A stretch of DNA of 64,000 nucleotides from NCBI RefSeq assembly GCF_030815125.1, contig NZ_JAUSWH010000001.1, positions 372,001 to 436,000 of the forward strand. Reading direction: 5' to 3'. The notes beneath the pieces were generated by a model. It did no database searches and was not told where the DNA came from. It saw only the letters and a list, made by a program, of their open reading frames with translations. Of this stretch, positions 26,701-35,977 are shown one piece after another. The DNA is from Allorhizobium paknamense (GTDB lineage Bacteria > Pseudomonadota > Alphaproteobacteria > Rhizobiales > Rhizobiaceae). Made by a program: the position numbers and the translations under genes. Position 1 is the stretch's first letter. Each line of letters begins with the position of its first letter.

Positions 26701-27910
26701 CACTGAGGCATTGCGGCTTTTGCAGGTGCTGGAACCGAGCGGCGGCGGTTCGGGCCGCCACTTTATTGATTTGTGCGGTGGGCTCACCCGCGCCGGTCAT
26801 CAGGTTACCGCCGTCTATTCGCCGCTCAGGGCGGAAACCCGTTTCATCGAGGAGCTTTACGGGCTTGGCCTCTACCGGGTCGTGCCGCTTGCCATGCGCC
26901 GCGCCGTTGGCCCGTGGGATGCGAAGGACCTGATGGGGCTCCGGCAGATCATCCGCCAGCATGGCGCCTTTGACCTGATCCACGGCCACAGCTCCAAGGC
27001 CGGCGCGCTGACCCGGCTGGGGCGCGGCTTCGGCAATGCGCCGGTTGTTTACACGCCGCACGCCTTCCGCACCATGGACCCGGCCCTTGGCCGCAATGGC
27101 CATCGGCTGTACGGCACGGTGGAGCGGATGCTGGGCCGTTTTCTGAGCGACAGGATCATCTGTGTTTCACAGGATGAGTTTCACCATGCGGCCAGTCTTG
27201 GCATCCCGCCGGAAAAGCTGCGCATCGTCGTCAACGGCGTGGCCTATCCGCCATCGGAGAACCGCAGTGCCTTGCGTGCCCGGCTGGGGCTGGACAAGAA
27301 CGATTTCCTGTTTGGCTTTGTCGGCAGGCTGGTGGCCCAAAAAGCACCGGAGCGGTTGATCGAAGCCTTTGCCGAGGTGAAGGCCGCCATGCCGAACGCC
27401 CATCTGCTGATGATCGGCCAAGGCGAGATGGAAACGAACCTACGCAGCCTTATTGCCCGCAAGGGGCTGGAAAAGACGGTGCGGCTCCAGAGCGACATGG
27501 CCGGTCACGACGCCATGCAGGCCTTCGATGCGCTGGTTGCGCCCAGCCGTTACGAGGCCATGTCCTATGTGATGCTGGAGGCGGCAGCGGCCGGTCTGCC
27601 ACTGATCCTCACCCAGGTGGGTGGCGCCAGCACCGTGCTGGAGCATGATGTGAATGGCTGCCTTGTCGCCAATAGCGACGACCCCGGCCCGCTCAGCCGC
27701 GCCATGCTGCGGCTTGCCGATCCGCTTATCCGGGCCAGATTGACCGCAGGCGCGCTTTCCCGCCGCCATGGCTACCGGCTGGAAACCATGGTTCAGGAAA
27801 CCCTGACAGTCTACGGCGAACTGCTGCCGGGCCGCGTGGTGAGAAAGCGGGTAGAAGAGACTGACACGCTGCCGGGTCACCCCGTCATGAAGCAGGCCGT
27901 CGGGCTCTAG
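26693..27910 (+). CDS. Glycosyltransferase family 4
   Basis: 405 residues from ATG 26693, after a GGGGGG-type ribosome site that lies in the end of the polymerase gene. The GT-B fold is clear: LLQVLEPSGGGSGRHFIDLC, LIHGHSSKAGALTRLG, VYTPHAFRTMD, then GFVGRLVAQKAPERLIEAF and VAPSRYEAMSYVMLEAAAAG. It is the last gene of the polysaccharide operon and adds a sugar on the cytoplasmic side. The stop codon TAG at 27908-27910 consists of the TA target and first base of a MITE, so the native C-terminus may have continued or ended exactly there. Confidence 0.93.
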   Translation: MADTEALRLLQVLEPSGGGSGRHFIDLCGGLTRAGHQVTAVYSPLRAETRFIEELYGLGLYRVVPLAMRRAVGPWDAKDLMGLRQIIRQHGAFDLIHGHSSKAGALTRLGRGFGNAPVVYTPHAFRTMDPALGRNGHRLYGTVERMLGRFLSDRIICVSQDEFHHAASLGIPPEKLRIVVNGVAYPPSENRSALRARLGLDKNDFLFGFVGRLVAQKAPERLIEAFAEVKAAMPNAHLLMIGQGEMETNLRSLIARKGLEKTVRLQSDMAGHDAMQAFDALVAPSRYEAMSYVMLEAAAAGLPLILTQVGGASTVLEHDVNGCLVANSDDPGPLSRAMLRLADPLIRARLTAGALSRRHGYRLETMVQETLTVYGELLPGRVVRKRVEETDTLPGHPVMKQAVGL

Positions 27911-28175
27911 GGTCAAAACTCAATCAGGATGGGTGTTCTGCAAGGCGTATTTTGTGTCTGAGTAGGAGGAAAGGTGCAGGAAATGCCGATCATTTTCAAA
28001 CCTTTCCGACGCCCGCAGGCGCAAAATACGCCTTGCCCGAAGGGTTGAGCGGGATGGGCCGCCTGATTGCGAACAATGCTCGACAAGGCCTTAGGGCCTT
28101 GCCTTGCGCTTGTTCGCGGCCATTCAATCCCATCCCGTTCAACAGAACACCCATCCTGATTGAGTTTTGACCCTA
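27908..28175. mobile_element. 268-bp MITE-like element, copy 1
   Basis: Perfect terminal inverted repeats of about 33 bp (GGGTCAAAACTCAATCAGGA onward, mirrored at the right end), flanked by TA on both sides. The interior has two nested palindromes (GCAAGGCGTATTTTG / CAAAATACGCCTTGC and a GAGCGGGATGG / CCATCCCGTTC pair). It has no coding capacity. Copy 2 at 33909 differs at only three positions. TA target use suggests mobilisation by an IS630/Tc1-mariner-type transposase, none of which is present here. Confidence 0.88.
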
Positions 28176-28280
28176 AAGCACGTTGCGGCTTATCAGCCTC
28201 ATGCAACGTGCTTTACATTCTTGGTTTAACGCATGTCGTTATCGCAAAACCGCTGCACACTTTTGCGCGACATGCTTTTA
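28174..28280. repeat. Family 2 palindromic repeat, 107 bp, abutting MITE copy 1
   Basis: Begins TAAAGCACGTTGCGGC and ends CGACATGCTTTTA, almost identical to 17951-18056. It shares its left TA with the right end of the MITE, so one element landed on the boundary of the other. Confidence 0.87.
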
Positions 28281-28345
28281 TGGAACAATCTTCAAATTGC
28301 CGCATTTTGCTCTGGCAACAGGTCTCAGCAGGAGAAAAAGCAGGC

Positions 28346-28495
28346 ATGAACCGCAGCAACGGCCTTTACCTCATCATCGGCGCGCTTATCGTCGTCGTCG
28401 CCGGTCTCGGCGCCTATATCTACCATGAGCAGACCAAGCCCAAGGGCGTGGAACTCAGCATCGGCCAGGACGGTGTCAAGGTCGAGCAGAAATAA
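28346..28495 (+). CDS. Small single-helix membrane protein
   Basis: 49 residues beginning MNRSNGLYLIIGALIVVV, with AGGAG 13 nt upstream. One membrane helix (about 7-27) is followed by a short polar tail ending GQDGVKVEQK. Similar tiny proteins occur in Rhizobiaceae, with no known role. A longer reading from upstream would run through the family 2 repeat and is not supported. The nearest neighbour is a convergent esterase gene 21 bp away. Confidence 0.65.
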   Translation: MNRSNGLYLIIGALIVVVAGLGAYIYHEQTKPKGVELSIGQDGVKVEQK

Positions 28496-28516
28496 GATTG
28501 GGCAGAAGGGACGGCC

Positions 28517-29554
28517 TCAGGCCGCCTTGCGTCCCGCCGGTGAAAGTCCCCAGCGCTCCACCAGAAGGTGGGCAAGCGACAGCGGAAAAGCCAGCATGAA
28601 GGGCTGGCTTTCCTGTTTCTGGCTGATCGGAAAGCCATGGGCAAAGCCATCGAGAATGGCATATTCCACCTTGATATCATCACGCGCATTGCGCCAGGAC
28701 AGCCGCTCGCCGCCGGGAAACACCGATCTTTGCGGAGCGACATCCTCAAGCCCGTTCAGCCCTAACCACTGGCTGACCAGCGCCTGACCATTGCCAATAT
28801 CCACCACCTCATCCGCCGTGCCATGCCAGATGGAGATATCCGGCCAGTTCACGGTTTCGGGGCTTGCCTGACGCACCAGCCCCGCCCATTCCTGCGGGGA
28901 TTTCTGCGGCGCCTGCCGCATGATGGCGAGCGCACCCATGGCATCGCGCACCGCGCCGAACGGCAGCCCGGCCATGATCGCCCCCGCCCGGAAACGCTCG
29001 GGATAAACGGACAGCAGGGCTGCCGCCATGGCGCCACCGGCTGACAGCCCCACGACATGCACCGCTGTCTGCGAAAGATCATGGGTTTCAATCAGGAAAT
29101 CGATCATCTGGCGGATGGAGCCGATTTCGCCGCGATCTTCGGCCACGGCGCTTGGGCGAAACCAGTTGAAACAGAGATTGGGATTGTTGGAATGGCGCTG
29201 CTCCGGATAGAGCAGCGCAAAGCCATGCTTGCGCGCCAGGACCGACCATTCGCTGGCCCTGTCGAACTCCTCCGCCGTCTGCTGACAGCCATGCAGCACC
29301 ACCACCAGCGCCGCGCCGGGCTTCAGCCCCGGCGGCACATAGGCCAGCATGCGCAAATGGCCGGGATTGCTGCCAAAGGCGGTGACCTCTTCCAGATGCG
29401 GCGCCGGTTTGGCGGATGCCGGTTTGGCTCTGGGCTTCGCGGCTTCCTGCCCCAGGCCAAGCCCCGCCTGCTGCACCACTCTGTTCACGGCCTTCTGCCA
29501 TTGGCGCTGCTGACGAATCATGGAGGAGACGGATTTCGGAATTTTCAAGCGCAT
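28517..29554 (-). CDS. PHB-depolymerase-family esterase
   Basis: 345 residues from ATG 29554 (AAGGA upstream); longer upstream starts are not supported. Alpha/beta hydrolase: oxyanion segment VVLHGCQQTAEEF, nucleophile motif GLSAGGAM (Ser), ISIWHGTADEVV (Asp region) and a late His in DGFAHGFPIS. The match is to the esterase_PHB family, including PHB depolymerase and feruloyl-esterase-like members. There is no clear signal peptide, so an intracellular polyester or ester substrate is possible. The N-terminal region (residues 1-70) is Lys/Ala/Pro-rich linker. Confidence 0.85.
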   Translation of the reverse strand: MRLKIPKSVSSMIRQQRQWQKAVNRVVQQAGLGLGQEAAKPRAKPASAKPAPHLEEVTAFGSNPGHLRMLAYVPPGLKPGAALVVVLHGCQQTAEEFDRASEWSVLARKHGFALLYPEQRHSNNPNLCFNWFRPSAVAEDRGEIGSIRQMIDFLIETHDLSQTAVHVVGLSAGGAMAAALLSVYPERFRAGAIMAGLPFGAVRDAMGALAIMRQAPQKSPQEWAGLVRQASPETVNWPDISIWHGTADEVVDIGNGQALVSQWLGLNGLEDVAPQRSVFPGGERLSWRNARDDIKVEYAILDGFAHGFPISQKQESQPFMLAFPLSLAHLLVERWGLSPAGRKAA

Positions 29555-29806
29555 GATGGTCCTTCGGGCCGATCCGGGACGGTGAAGTCTCCAGGATAGA
29601 CGTAAATTGACAAGAATGGGTGCATGCGATGGATGAAGACGCCATGCACCCGGAAGCGAAACGACCCCAAGGAACCGCTTGCGCTTCATCAAGGACATGC
29701 TGCACTGCAACCAATATAGGGCAAGAAGTTGGCTTTGCGAGCAGAAGATTGCCGGGCCGCTTGAAAAGCAGCCTTGCAGAAAAGACCGATCTCTCGAAAA
29801 GTCGGG

Positions 29807-30715
29807 TTATTCGGCGGCTGCCGCGTGAGCGCCGGCCGTTCTCGAAAATTGCGGCGGCAGATAGCGGATGGCAAGGCCACCGCCGAGCGCACAGGGTGCA
29901 ATCTCCGCCTCGACAGCAAACACCTTGCGCAAGAGTTCCGGTGTCAGCACCGCATCCGGCGTGCCAAGCGCCACCAGCCGACCACCATGCATCACGGCAA
30001 TCCGGTCACAGAACATGGCGGCGTGGTTCAGATCATGCAGCGCCGCCACCACGGTGAGAGCATCGTGCCGAAAAGGAGAATCGTCAGGATGTTCTGAGCC
30101 CTCGTTTTCGCATCGGATTTCTCCGAAAACCGCTTGGCACTTTTCGGTCCGATGCTGGAGCGACTGTTGCTTGACCAGATCGAGAAGGCCAAGCTGATGG
30201 CCGATATCGAGATGGTTGGTGGGTTCGTCCATCAAAAGCACCTGCGGCTGCTGGGCAAGGGCCCGGGCAATATGCAGGCGCTGCCGCTCCCCGCCGGACA
30301 ATGTGTGCCAGGCGCGGGCGGCAAGCGGCGCCATATCGACAGCCTCCAGCGCGGCCTCCACCACCGCATCGTCAGCACTGGACCAGGGCGATAACGGCCC
30401 AAGATGGGGAGTGCGACCCAATTCCACCGCCTGCCGGGCCGTCAGGCGTTCGCCGGTCTCGGCCTGCTGCTCCACCAGTGCCAGCTTGCAGGCAATGGCG
30501 CGGGGAGAAAGCACGGCAAGCGGCATCCCCTCCAGCAACACCTCGCCTGCCTGCGGGCGGCGCAGCCCGGCCAACAAGGCCATCAGGCTGGTCTTGCCCG
30601 AACCGTTCGGGCCGATAATGCCGAAAAACTCCCCCCGGCGGATATCGAGGCTCACATGATCGACAATGGTGCGGCCACCCGTGCCCCAGCAAAGATTGCG
30701 TGCCGAAAGCATCAT
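29807..30715 (-). CDS. ABC transporter ATP-binding protein of a B12-type importer, with repeat insertion
   Basis: 302 residues against the usual 255-265. Walker A GPNGSGKT (35-42), signature LSGGERQ (139-145), Walker [13 protein letters not shown] (159-170) and H-loop ALHDLNHAA (His227) are intact. Between residues about 184 and 218, in the short stretch between the D-loop helix and the H-loop strand, lies a hydrophilic insert ([12 protein letters not shown] and on) encoded by a palindromic repeat. It is in frame and the motifs survive, but activity is uncertain. Third gene of the btuFCD-like operon; its ATG overlaps the permease stop (ATGA). Related names are BtuD and HmuV. Confidence 0.88.
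   Translation of the reverse strand: MMLSARNLCWGTGGRTIVDHVSLDIRRGEFFGIIGPNGSGKTSLMALLAGLRRPQAGEVLLEGMPLAVLSPRAIACKLALVEQQAETGERLTARQAVELGRTPHLGPLSPWSSADDAVVEAALEAVDMAPLAARAWHTLSGGERQRLHIARALAQQPQVLLMDEPTNHLDIGHQLGLLDLVKQQSLQHRTEKCQAVFGEIRCENEGSEHPDDSPFRHDALTVVAALHDLNHAAMFCDRIAVMHGGRLVALGTPDAVLTPELLRKVFAVEAEIAPCALGGGLAIRYLPPQFSRTAGAHAAAAE
30057..30163. repeat. Family 1b palindromic repeat inserted in frame in the ATPase gene
   Basis: Contains GCATCGGACCGAAAAGTG, then CGGTTTTCGGAGAAATCCGA and GCGAAAAC on the minus strand, closing with TTTTCGGCACGATGC. It is a relative of the repeat in the polymerase gene. Its length of about 105 bp preserves the reading frame. Confidence 0.75.
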
Positions 30716-31779
30716 GACCTGGCCTTCCTTTGGGTGAGAATGATGGCAAAGGCTGGTGCCCCGACCAGTGCGGTCACCACGCCGATCGGCAGAACCTGAC
30801 CGGGAATGACGATGCGCGAGAGAATATCGGCAAGGATCATGAACACCGCGCCGATCAGCGCCGATACCGGCAGCAAGGCCCCGTGGCGAAACCCGACCAG
30901 CAACCGCGCCGCATGGGGAATGACCAGCCCGACAAAGCCGATGGCCCCGACGAGGGAGACCATGACGGAGGTCATCATTGCCGAGGCGGCAATCAGCAGC
31001 GCGGCGGTGCGCCGCACGGAAATGCCAAGCGAGGCCGCGGAATCGCGCCCGAAGGTGAAAGCATCCAGCGCCCGCGCCTGCGTGAGGCAGATGACCAGGC
31101 CGATCAGCGCCGCAGGAACCGCAAGTCCCGCATCCGGCCAGCGCACGCCGGAGAGATTGCCGAGCAGCCAGAACATCACGCCCCTCGCCTGCTCCGCCGT
31201 CGCGGATTTGGCAACGATGAAGGAGGTGAGTGCGTTGAAAAGCTGGGAGCCCGCCACCCCGGCCAGAATGATCATGCTGCTCGCCCTGCCCGCCTTCAGC
31301 GACAGCAGGCTGACAAGGCCGAAGGCCAGCAGCGCGCCCAGAAAGGCACCGGTGGACAGGCCGATAATCCCACCGCCGATGCCGAGAATGACAACCGAGA
31401 CGGCCCCGGTCGAAGCGCCTGCCGAAACCCCGAGAATATAGGGATCGGCCAGCGGATTGCGGAGAAGTGCCTGCAACACGGCGCCGGATACCGCCAGCGC
31501 CCCGCCACAGCAGGCCGCCACCACGGCGCGGCTCAGGCGGTAGCTCCAGACGATGCCTTCATCGATGGGCTCCAGCGGATAGCCCGCGTCCCATAGCCGG
31601 TTCGCCACCGTCTTGGCGACGGTGGAGAAAGGAATGGAGGTTTCACCAATCGCCGCCCCCAGCCACAGGGCACACAGCAGAACCAGGATCGCCAGCACGC
31701 ATTTCAACAGGATCGTCACTCCGGCCTTGTTTCTGACAAGGCCGGTGCGGTTGATGCTCTGGCTTGCTGACGCCTTCAC
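30712..31779 (-). CDS. ABC transporter permease, FecCD/BtuC family
   Basis: 355 residues with about ten membrane helices and the FecCD signature [42 protein letters not shown] near residues 80-125. [18 protein letters not shown] near 290 carries the coupling-helix region. It starts with GTG overlapping the binding-protein stop (GTGA) and overlaps the ATPase ATG, so the three genes are translationally coupled. Substrate inferred from the riboswitch upstream is cobalamin or a corrinoid precursor; the fold alone would also allow heme or siderophores. Confidence 0.93.
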   Translation of the reverse strand: MKASASQSINRTGLVRNKAGVTILLKCVLAILVLLCALWLGAAIGETSIPFSTVAKTVANRLWDAGYPLEPIDEGIVWSYRLSRAVVAACCGGALAVSGAVLQALLRNPLADPYILGVSAGASTGAVSVVILGIGGGIIGLSTGAFLGALLAFGLVSLLSLKAGRASSMIILAGVAGSQLFNALTSFIVAKSATAEQARGVMFWLLGNLSGVRWPDAGLAVPAALIGLVICLTQARALDAFTFGRDSAASLGISVRRTAALLIAASAMMTSVMVSLVGAIGFVGLVIPHAARLLVGFRHGALLPVSALIGAVFMILADILSRIVIPGQVLPIGVVTALVGAPAFAIILTQRKARS

Positions 31780-32807
31780 TGGCCGAGATCCGAGGCGGCG
31801 ATGGCGCTGGCAAGGGTTTCAATGCCATCAATGGTGCGGATGGTGGGGTTCATGGACTGCGCATCCATCTCAAACACCCGGCCCGCCTTGACCGCTGGCA
31901 TCAGGCTGGCGACGGCATCCTTCTTCAGGAAATCGCGCTTGGCCTCGATACTGTCCAGCGGATAGCGGCGGCGATCCATGCTGGCGGCCACAATCATGCT
32001 GGGATTGGCCTTGGCCAGCGTTTCCCAGCCGACGGTGGGCCATTCGTCGTCGGTTTCCACCACATTCCTCAAACCGAGCGCCTCCATGATATAACCCGGC
32101 GCGCCATTGCGGCCAGCCACATAGGGGTCCGCATCCTTCTGGCTGGAGAACCAGAACACAGCGGACAGCCTGCCCTTGGCAGAGGCGAGCTTGGCGCGTG
32201 CCGCAGCCTCCCGCGCCTTGAGATCGGCCACCACCTGCTCGCCACGGTCGCTGACGTCATAAATGGCCGCAAGCTCGCGGATTTCCTGGTAGATCAGGTC
32301 CATGGTAAAGCGGTCATGGCGCACGCCATCGCTTCCGGCGGCGTTTTCCTTGCCGACGCAATCCGATGGCGAGATGTAGACAGGAATGCCAAGCTCCTGA
32401 AACTGCTCCGGCTTGGCCACCGCCCCCTGCGGACCGACATGCCACTGGAACTGCACCGTCACCATATCCGGCTTGCGGGCCAGCACGCTTTCAAAGCTCG
32501 GATCATTATCCGCCAGCCTCGGCACCCTGGCATTGACCTCCTCATATCCCTTCAACACCGGCCCCACCCAGACGGCGGTGCCCACCACCTTATCCGCCAA
32601 ACCGAGCGTGTAGAGAATTTCCGTGCTGCTCTGCCCGATGGAAACCGTGCGAGACGGCGCGTGCTGAATGGTAATGCTGCGCCCGCAATTGTTGAGCGTC
32701 AGCGGATAATGGGTCTGTTCGGCAAAAGCTGGCATCGCGCCCGCGGCAAGGGTCAGGCCGGAAGCGGCAAGAACGGCGTAAAAAAGCCGCGAACCACGAA
32801 ATAGCAT
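31776..32807 (-). CDS. Periplasmic binding protein, B12/iron-type (BtuF/FecB family)
   Basis: 343 residues from ATG 32807 with GGGAGA upstream. Signal peptide LFYAVLAASGLTLAAGAMPAFA, cleaved about residue 28. The class III binding-protein fold is indicated by the SIGQSSTEILYTLGLADKVVGTA block and PDMVTVQFQ; there is no lipobox. It is the first gene of the operon, 215 bp downstream of the cobalamin riboswitch core, so it should deliver a corrinoid to the BtuCD-like pair. The same family also binds ferric siderophores or heme, so substrate rests on the riboswitch. Confidence 0.88.
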   Translation of the reverse strand: MLFRGSRLFYAVLAASGLTLAAGAMPAFAEQTHYPLTLNNCGRSITIQHAPSRTVSIGQSSTEILYTLGLADKVVGTAVWVGPVLKGYEEVNARVPRLADNDPSFESVLARKPDMVTVQFQWHVGPQGAVAKPEQFQELGIPVYISPSDCVGKENAAGSDGVRHDRFTMDLIYQEIRELAAIYDVSDRGEQVVADLKAREAAARAKLASAKGRLSAVFWFSSQKDADPYVAGRNGAPGYIMEALGLRNVVETDDEWPTVGWETLAKANPSMIVAASMDRRRYPLDSIEAKRDFLKKDAVASLMPAVKAGRVFEMDAQSMNPTIRTIDGIETLASAIAASDLGQ

Positions 32808-33019
32808 GGAAGTCTCCCGATATGGAAAAGCAGCACCCGAACGCCTTGCGGGTTCAGGACTGGAATTGACTGCAAGAAGATTTGAAAGGCGGCTTCTCAG
32901 GCAAGAGAAAGCCAACAGGCGTGATCGCTCGGGATGGACGAACACGTTGGACCGCGCCCTGGCGCGGCAAGGAAAAAAGCCATGATCTGCTCCTGTTCCG
33001 GGCATCCCCGCCCGTGACG

Positions 33020-33255
33020 ATGGACTATGTTGGACGGCAGGTCTCCTGGCTCACGAATATCTGTCGCCCATCTGCCTTCCCACGCTGGCCGGTCGAACCG
33101 GCGTCTGCACAGTGGCATGCCCTTGCGGACACGAGGATGGACGGCAATCCGCTTACAGTTGCGGGGGCAGCCACGGCCTTGGTCCCATGCGGGTGGCCCT
33201 CACCGTGTTCCCTTTTCATCCCCAACGCCTCGCGGTCGGGGAACCGTCACCTTCC
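33020..33255 (-). promoter_or_regulatory. Cobalamin riboswitch
   Basis: On the minus strand the order is AAAAGGGAACACGGTGA, then GCCCCCGCAACTGTAAGCGG (33149-33168), CACTGTG, GGGAAGGC and the B12 box AGCCAGGAGACCTGCC (33036-33051), all canonical cobalamin-riboswitch elements in correct order. It precedes the btuFCD-like operon. Adenosylcobalamin binding should reduce expression. End coordinates are approximate. Confidence 0.95.
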
Positions 33256-33449
33256 AGTTAAAGAAAGGCAGAGCGAGGCGTCAAGCGTGATTACACCGTT
33301 TGCCGGAAAACCTACCCGGTTTCCATGCTTGAAATGTAATAACATTACAAAAACAGAACGCAAGACAGAAACAGCAAAAACTCGCCGCATTTTCAAACTG
33401 CGAGACAACAAAGCGTTTTCATTCAATGAGATGGTAACGGGGGAAGAAA

Positions 33450-33526
<77 letters not shown>

Positions 33527-33712
33527 ACCTGCTCCAAGAGCAAGGTTCACTTAGAGTCTTTGCGCAGGCGGCGCAAGGGCAAAAACACGGATTGCAGTCA
33601 AAAAACACGCAAAGTCCTGAAATGAAAGAGCTGTGGCTCACCTGCCGGGGAACAGCAGCCGTAAACCGCGGTTTGTCTGACACACCCCAGGGCAAAACAG
33701 GGAGAAACGATC

Positions 33713-33901
33713 ATGAACGACAAGAAAGCGCTGCTGCCGTTGCTGGGTATGGTCATCGTTCTGTTGATCTGCGCCGGGCTCTGGTATGGCCTCAACCAAA
33801 ACAACCAAGCCGCCCCCACACTTCCCGCAGACAGGCAGAATACCGAGGAAAAACTGCCCGCAGGGCCTACGGACCGATCCTCCCTGCCCGGAGGGCGCTG
33901 A
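33713..33901 (+). CDS. Small single-helix membrane protein with Pro-rich tail
   Basis: 62 residues: MNDKKALLPLLGMVIVLL starts with a short charged segment, one membrane helix (about 7-27) follows, then a hydrophilic Pro/Asn/Gln-rich tail. GGGAG lies 10 nt before the ATG. No family is recognised. It has the same plan as the 49-residue protein at 28346, and like it lies next to a copy of the 268-bp element (the MITE begins 7 bp after this stop). Confidence 0.6.
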   Translation: MNDKKALLPLLGMVIVLLICAGLWYGLNQNNQAAPTLPADRQNTEEKLPAGPTDRSSLPGGR

Positions 33902-33908
33902 CGTGCTC

Positions 33909-34176
33909 TAGGGTCAAAACTCAATCAGGATGGGTGTTCTGCAAGGCGTATTTTGTGTCTGAGTAGGAGGAAAGGTGCAGGAAATGCCGATCATTTTCAA
34001 ACCTTTCCGACGCCCGCAGGCGCAAAATACGCCTTGCCCGAAGGGTTGAGCGGGATGGGCAGCCTGATTGCGAACAATGCTCGACAAGGCCTCAGGGCCT
34101 TGCCTTGCGCTTGTTCGCGGCCATTCAATCCCATCCCGTTCAACAGAACACCCATCCTTATTGAGTTTTGACCCTA
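33909..34176. mobile_element. 268-bp MITE-like element, copy 2
   Basis: Same structure and orientation as 27908-28175, flanked by TA on both sides, with three substitutions (one in the right terminal repeat: CTTATT for CTGATT). The near identity of two copies 6 kb apart suggests recent movement or gene conversion. Confidence 0.88.
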
Positions 34177-34199
34177 GATCCTTGTGTCCACGCCTTTGC

Positions 34200-34238
34200 G
34201 AAGGGAAACCCGGTTTCCACTTTTACCGGAAATGCTCC
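34200..34238. repeat. Family 1 repeat fragment
   Basis: GAAGGGAAACCCGGTTTCCACTTTT-like half element ending GGAAATGCTC, matching the GGAAAACC...CCACTTTTCC half of the 16775 copy. Truncated; 24 bp after MITE copy 2. Confidence 0.6.
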
Positions 34239-34848
34239 AGCGGAGCGCATTTGATATTTGCTCTTCAGGGCGGCGCCAACGGTAGCAGATATCCAGAACC
34301 ATACCATTTTAGCGCGAAAAAATCAGAAATTCCTAGTTTTTTCCTTTTCGTCATAATTGAGGACCAAGGACGTGCTATGATTGCTTATAGGGTGAAGCAA
34401 TGTTGCTTTAACCTCGCATCAACGCATGCGCTGAAAATGTCCGCATGCGCGCAGGCAATGAGCCGCATCTGTCTGATTCCACAGGATGGTTCGCCGTCCG
34501 AACCATTGAACAAGCCATCTGCAACCCTTCAAGAAATTTTGAAATACCCCATTTTTTTAGGGGTATCAATTTCGACTTTTTTTGGTACCTTTGGAACAGT
34601 TCTTTTAAGCCGATTTTCAGGGTTCGTAATCGGCGACTCCAAAGGCGGAGACAGCTTGGCTTAGCTCGCTGACAGAAGTGTGCAGCGGCTTGCGATGATG
34701 GCATGCAAGCAGAACCAGGACCTGAGACGTGAAAAGCGAGGTTGAAATATCGCCAACACGTTTTGGGGCAGACCGTCCAACGCCGGGCGGTGGGAGAGCG
34801 GCAACCCTATAAAATTCTTAGAAAGCCGCAGAAGATGTTGGGGAGATC
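34239..34848. other. Accessory-looking intergenic region
   Basis: 610 bp, AT-richer than neighbours. A frame of 95 codons starts at 34377 with AAGGA 6 nt upstream, but its sequence is low in recognisable structure and is not called. The 34660-34712 stretch (GTGTGCAGCGGCTTGCGATG) is a diverged family 2 remnant. Confidence 0.45.
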
Positions 34849-35055
34849 ATGACACCAGACCGCGTGGCTGCGGAAGCAGCAGACCGATTAAAAACCTTCC
34901 AGGACTTCATGACTTCTCCGGAAGCCTTGGAGAACGCACTGGACCTTGCGCACCGCCTCGCCGATAGCGGGCTGGATGATGTTGACGAGATCATCGACCT
35001 CACCCGCCAGATGGGCGGCAAGCGTTACAATCCCGGCACGGGCTCGATGGAGTAG
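34849..35055 (+). CDS. Small conserved-looking protein, unknown function
   Basis: 68 residues, MTPDRVAAEAADRLKTFQDF, largely helical and acidic with no membrane segment or cysteine. GGGGAG lies 4 nt before the ATG, a good site. The coding pattern (third-position GC) matches neighbouring real genes. It is convergent with the Fnr-type regulator gene 17 bp away. No family is recognised. Confidence 0.6.
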   Translation: MTPDRVAAEAADRLKTFQDFMTSPEALENALDLAHRLADSGLDDVDEIIDLTRQMGGKRYNPGTGSME

Positions 35056-35072
35056 CCCGTGTTGCCTCACCC

Positions 35073-35810
35073 TTATTTGAGGTAATCTCCATTGTCGGCC
35101 AGACGCATTAACTGCTTCGGCGCCGAAATGTTCACGTGGCGAGTGCCGGAAAGCGTGATTATTTTTTCCTTACGCAATTTCGTGAGTTGGCGGCTGACCG
35201 TTTCAATGGTGAGCCCTAGAAAATCCGCAATATCCAGCCGTGTCAGTGGCAGGTCGAAACTGGTGCTGAAACTTTCACGCTGATCGATCTCGGTGGCCAC
35301 CAGCACCAGAAAGCTCGCTACCTTCTCCAGAGCCGATTTGCGGCCCAGCGTCAGCATCCATTCCTGTGCCTGATCCAGCTCTGCAAGCGACTGCTCGTGC
35401 AGCTTACGCTCAAAATCCGGATTATCCCCCAGAACCTTGTGAACGGCCGTGCGCGGAAAAGAGCAGACATAGCTTTCCACCGCCGCCTCCGCCGTCAGAC
35501 CGCTTTGCTCGGCAAACAACCTGCCCAGGAAATGCGGTGCAAATTGCAGGCCGACGATCTGCTGACGGCCATCCGCCGTCATCTTCGAAAGCTTGATGAC
35601 ACCGTTCAAAATGTTGCCGCAGGTCAGAATCATCTCTCCCTGCCCGATGATCTCCTCTCCCGGCTCCAAACGGCGGCGGGCTGAATATCTGCTGAGCCCC
35701 ACTAATTCCTCGATCGAAAGGGTGGCACACAGGCCCGAGAGACGAGAATTGCAGGCACGGCAAGAGGATGGCGCGTCAGCCGCCACGGCAATGGTTGCGT
35801 CTTTGGTCAT
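35073..35810 (-). CDS. fnrN: Crp/Fnr-family oxygen-responsive regulator (FnrN type)
   Basis: 245 residues. The N-terminus has the FNR-type cysteine cluster CRACNSRLSGLC (Cys-x2-Cys-x7-Cys) plus a further Cys in MILTCGN, suited to an oxygen-labile 4Fe-4S cluster. A cyclic-nucleotide-binding-like barrel (about 45-145) follows, and the helix-turn-helix is LTRLDIADFLGLTIETVSRQLTKL. FnrN proteins activate microaerobic genes such as fixNOQP or hemN in rhizobia. No clear TTGAT-N4-ATCAA box was found in front of this gene, so autoregulation is not visible. Confidence 0.9.
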   Translation of the reverse strand: MTKDATIAVAADAPSSCRACNSRLSGLCATLSIEELVGLSRYSARRRLEPGEEIIGQGEMILTCGNILNGVIKLSKMTADGRQQIVGLQFAPHFLGRLFAEQSGLTAEAAVESYVCSFPRTAVHKVLGDNPDFERKLHEQSLAELDQAQEWMLTLGRKSALEKVASFLVLVATEIDQRESFSTSFDLPLTRLDIADFLGLTIETVSRQLTKLRKEKIITLSGTRHVNISAPKQLMRLADNGDYLK

Positions 35811-35977
35811 GGTGTCCGGAAAAGCTTGGCCGGACCTAAATGGTCCAGGCGTGCCAAAATCACCGCGCCGTTGCGGTCACGGTTTTGTTAGCACTTTCGA
35901 ACATATATTGAAAGATGCCGGTCGAAAAAATTGACAAAAGAAAATTTTTTCAACCAAGGGGTGCGCCGTTGCGTTTG

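Noticed and set aside
34377-34664. 95-codon frame with a fair ribosome site
   Set aside because: Composition is unlike neighbouring genes and no domain or signal peptide is convincing; kept out of the gene list.
35811-35930. FNR box in front of fnrN
   Set aside because: Only imperfect TTGAC half-sites were found, none with the TTGAT-N4-ATCAA form.
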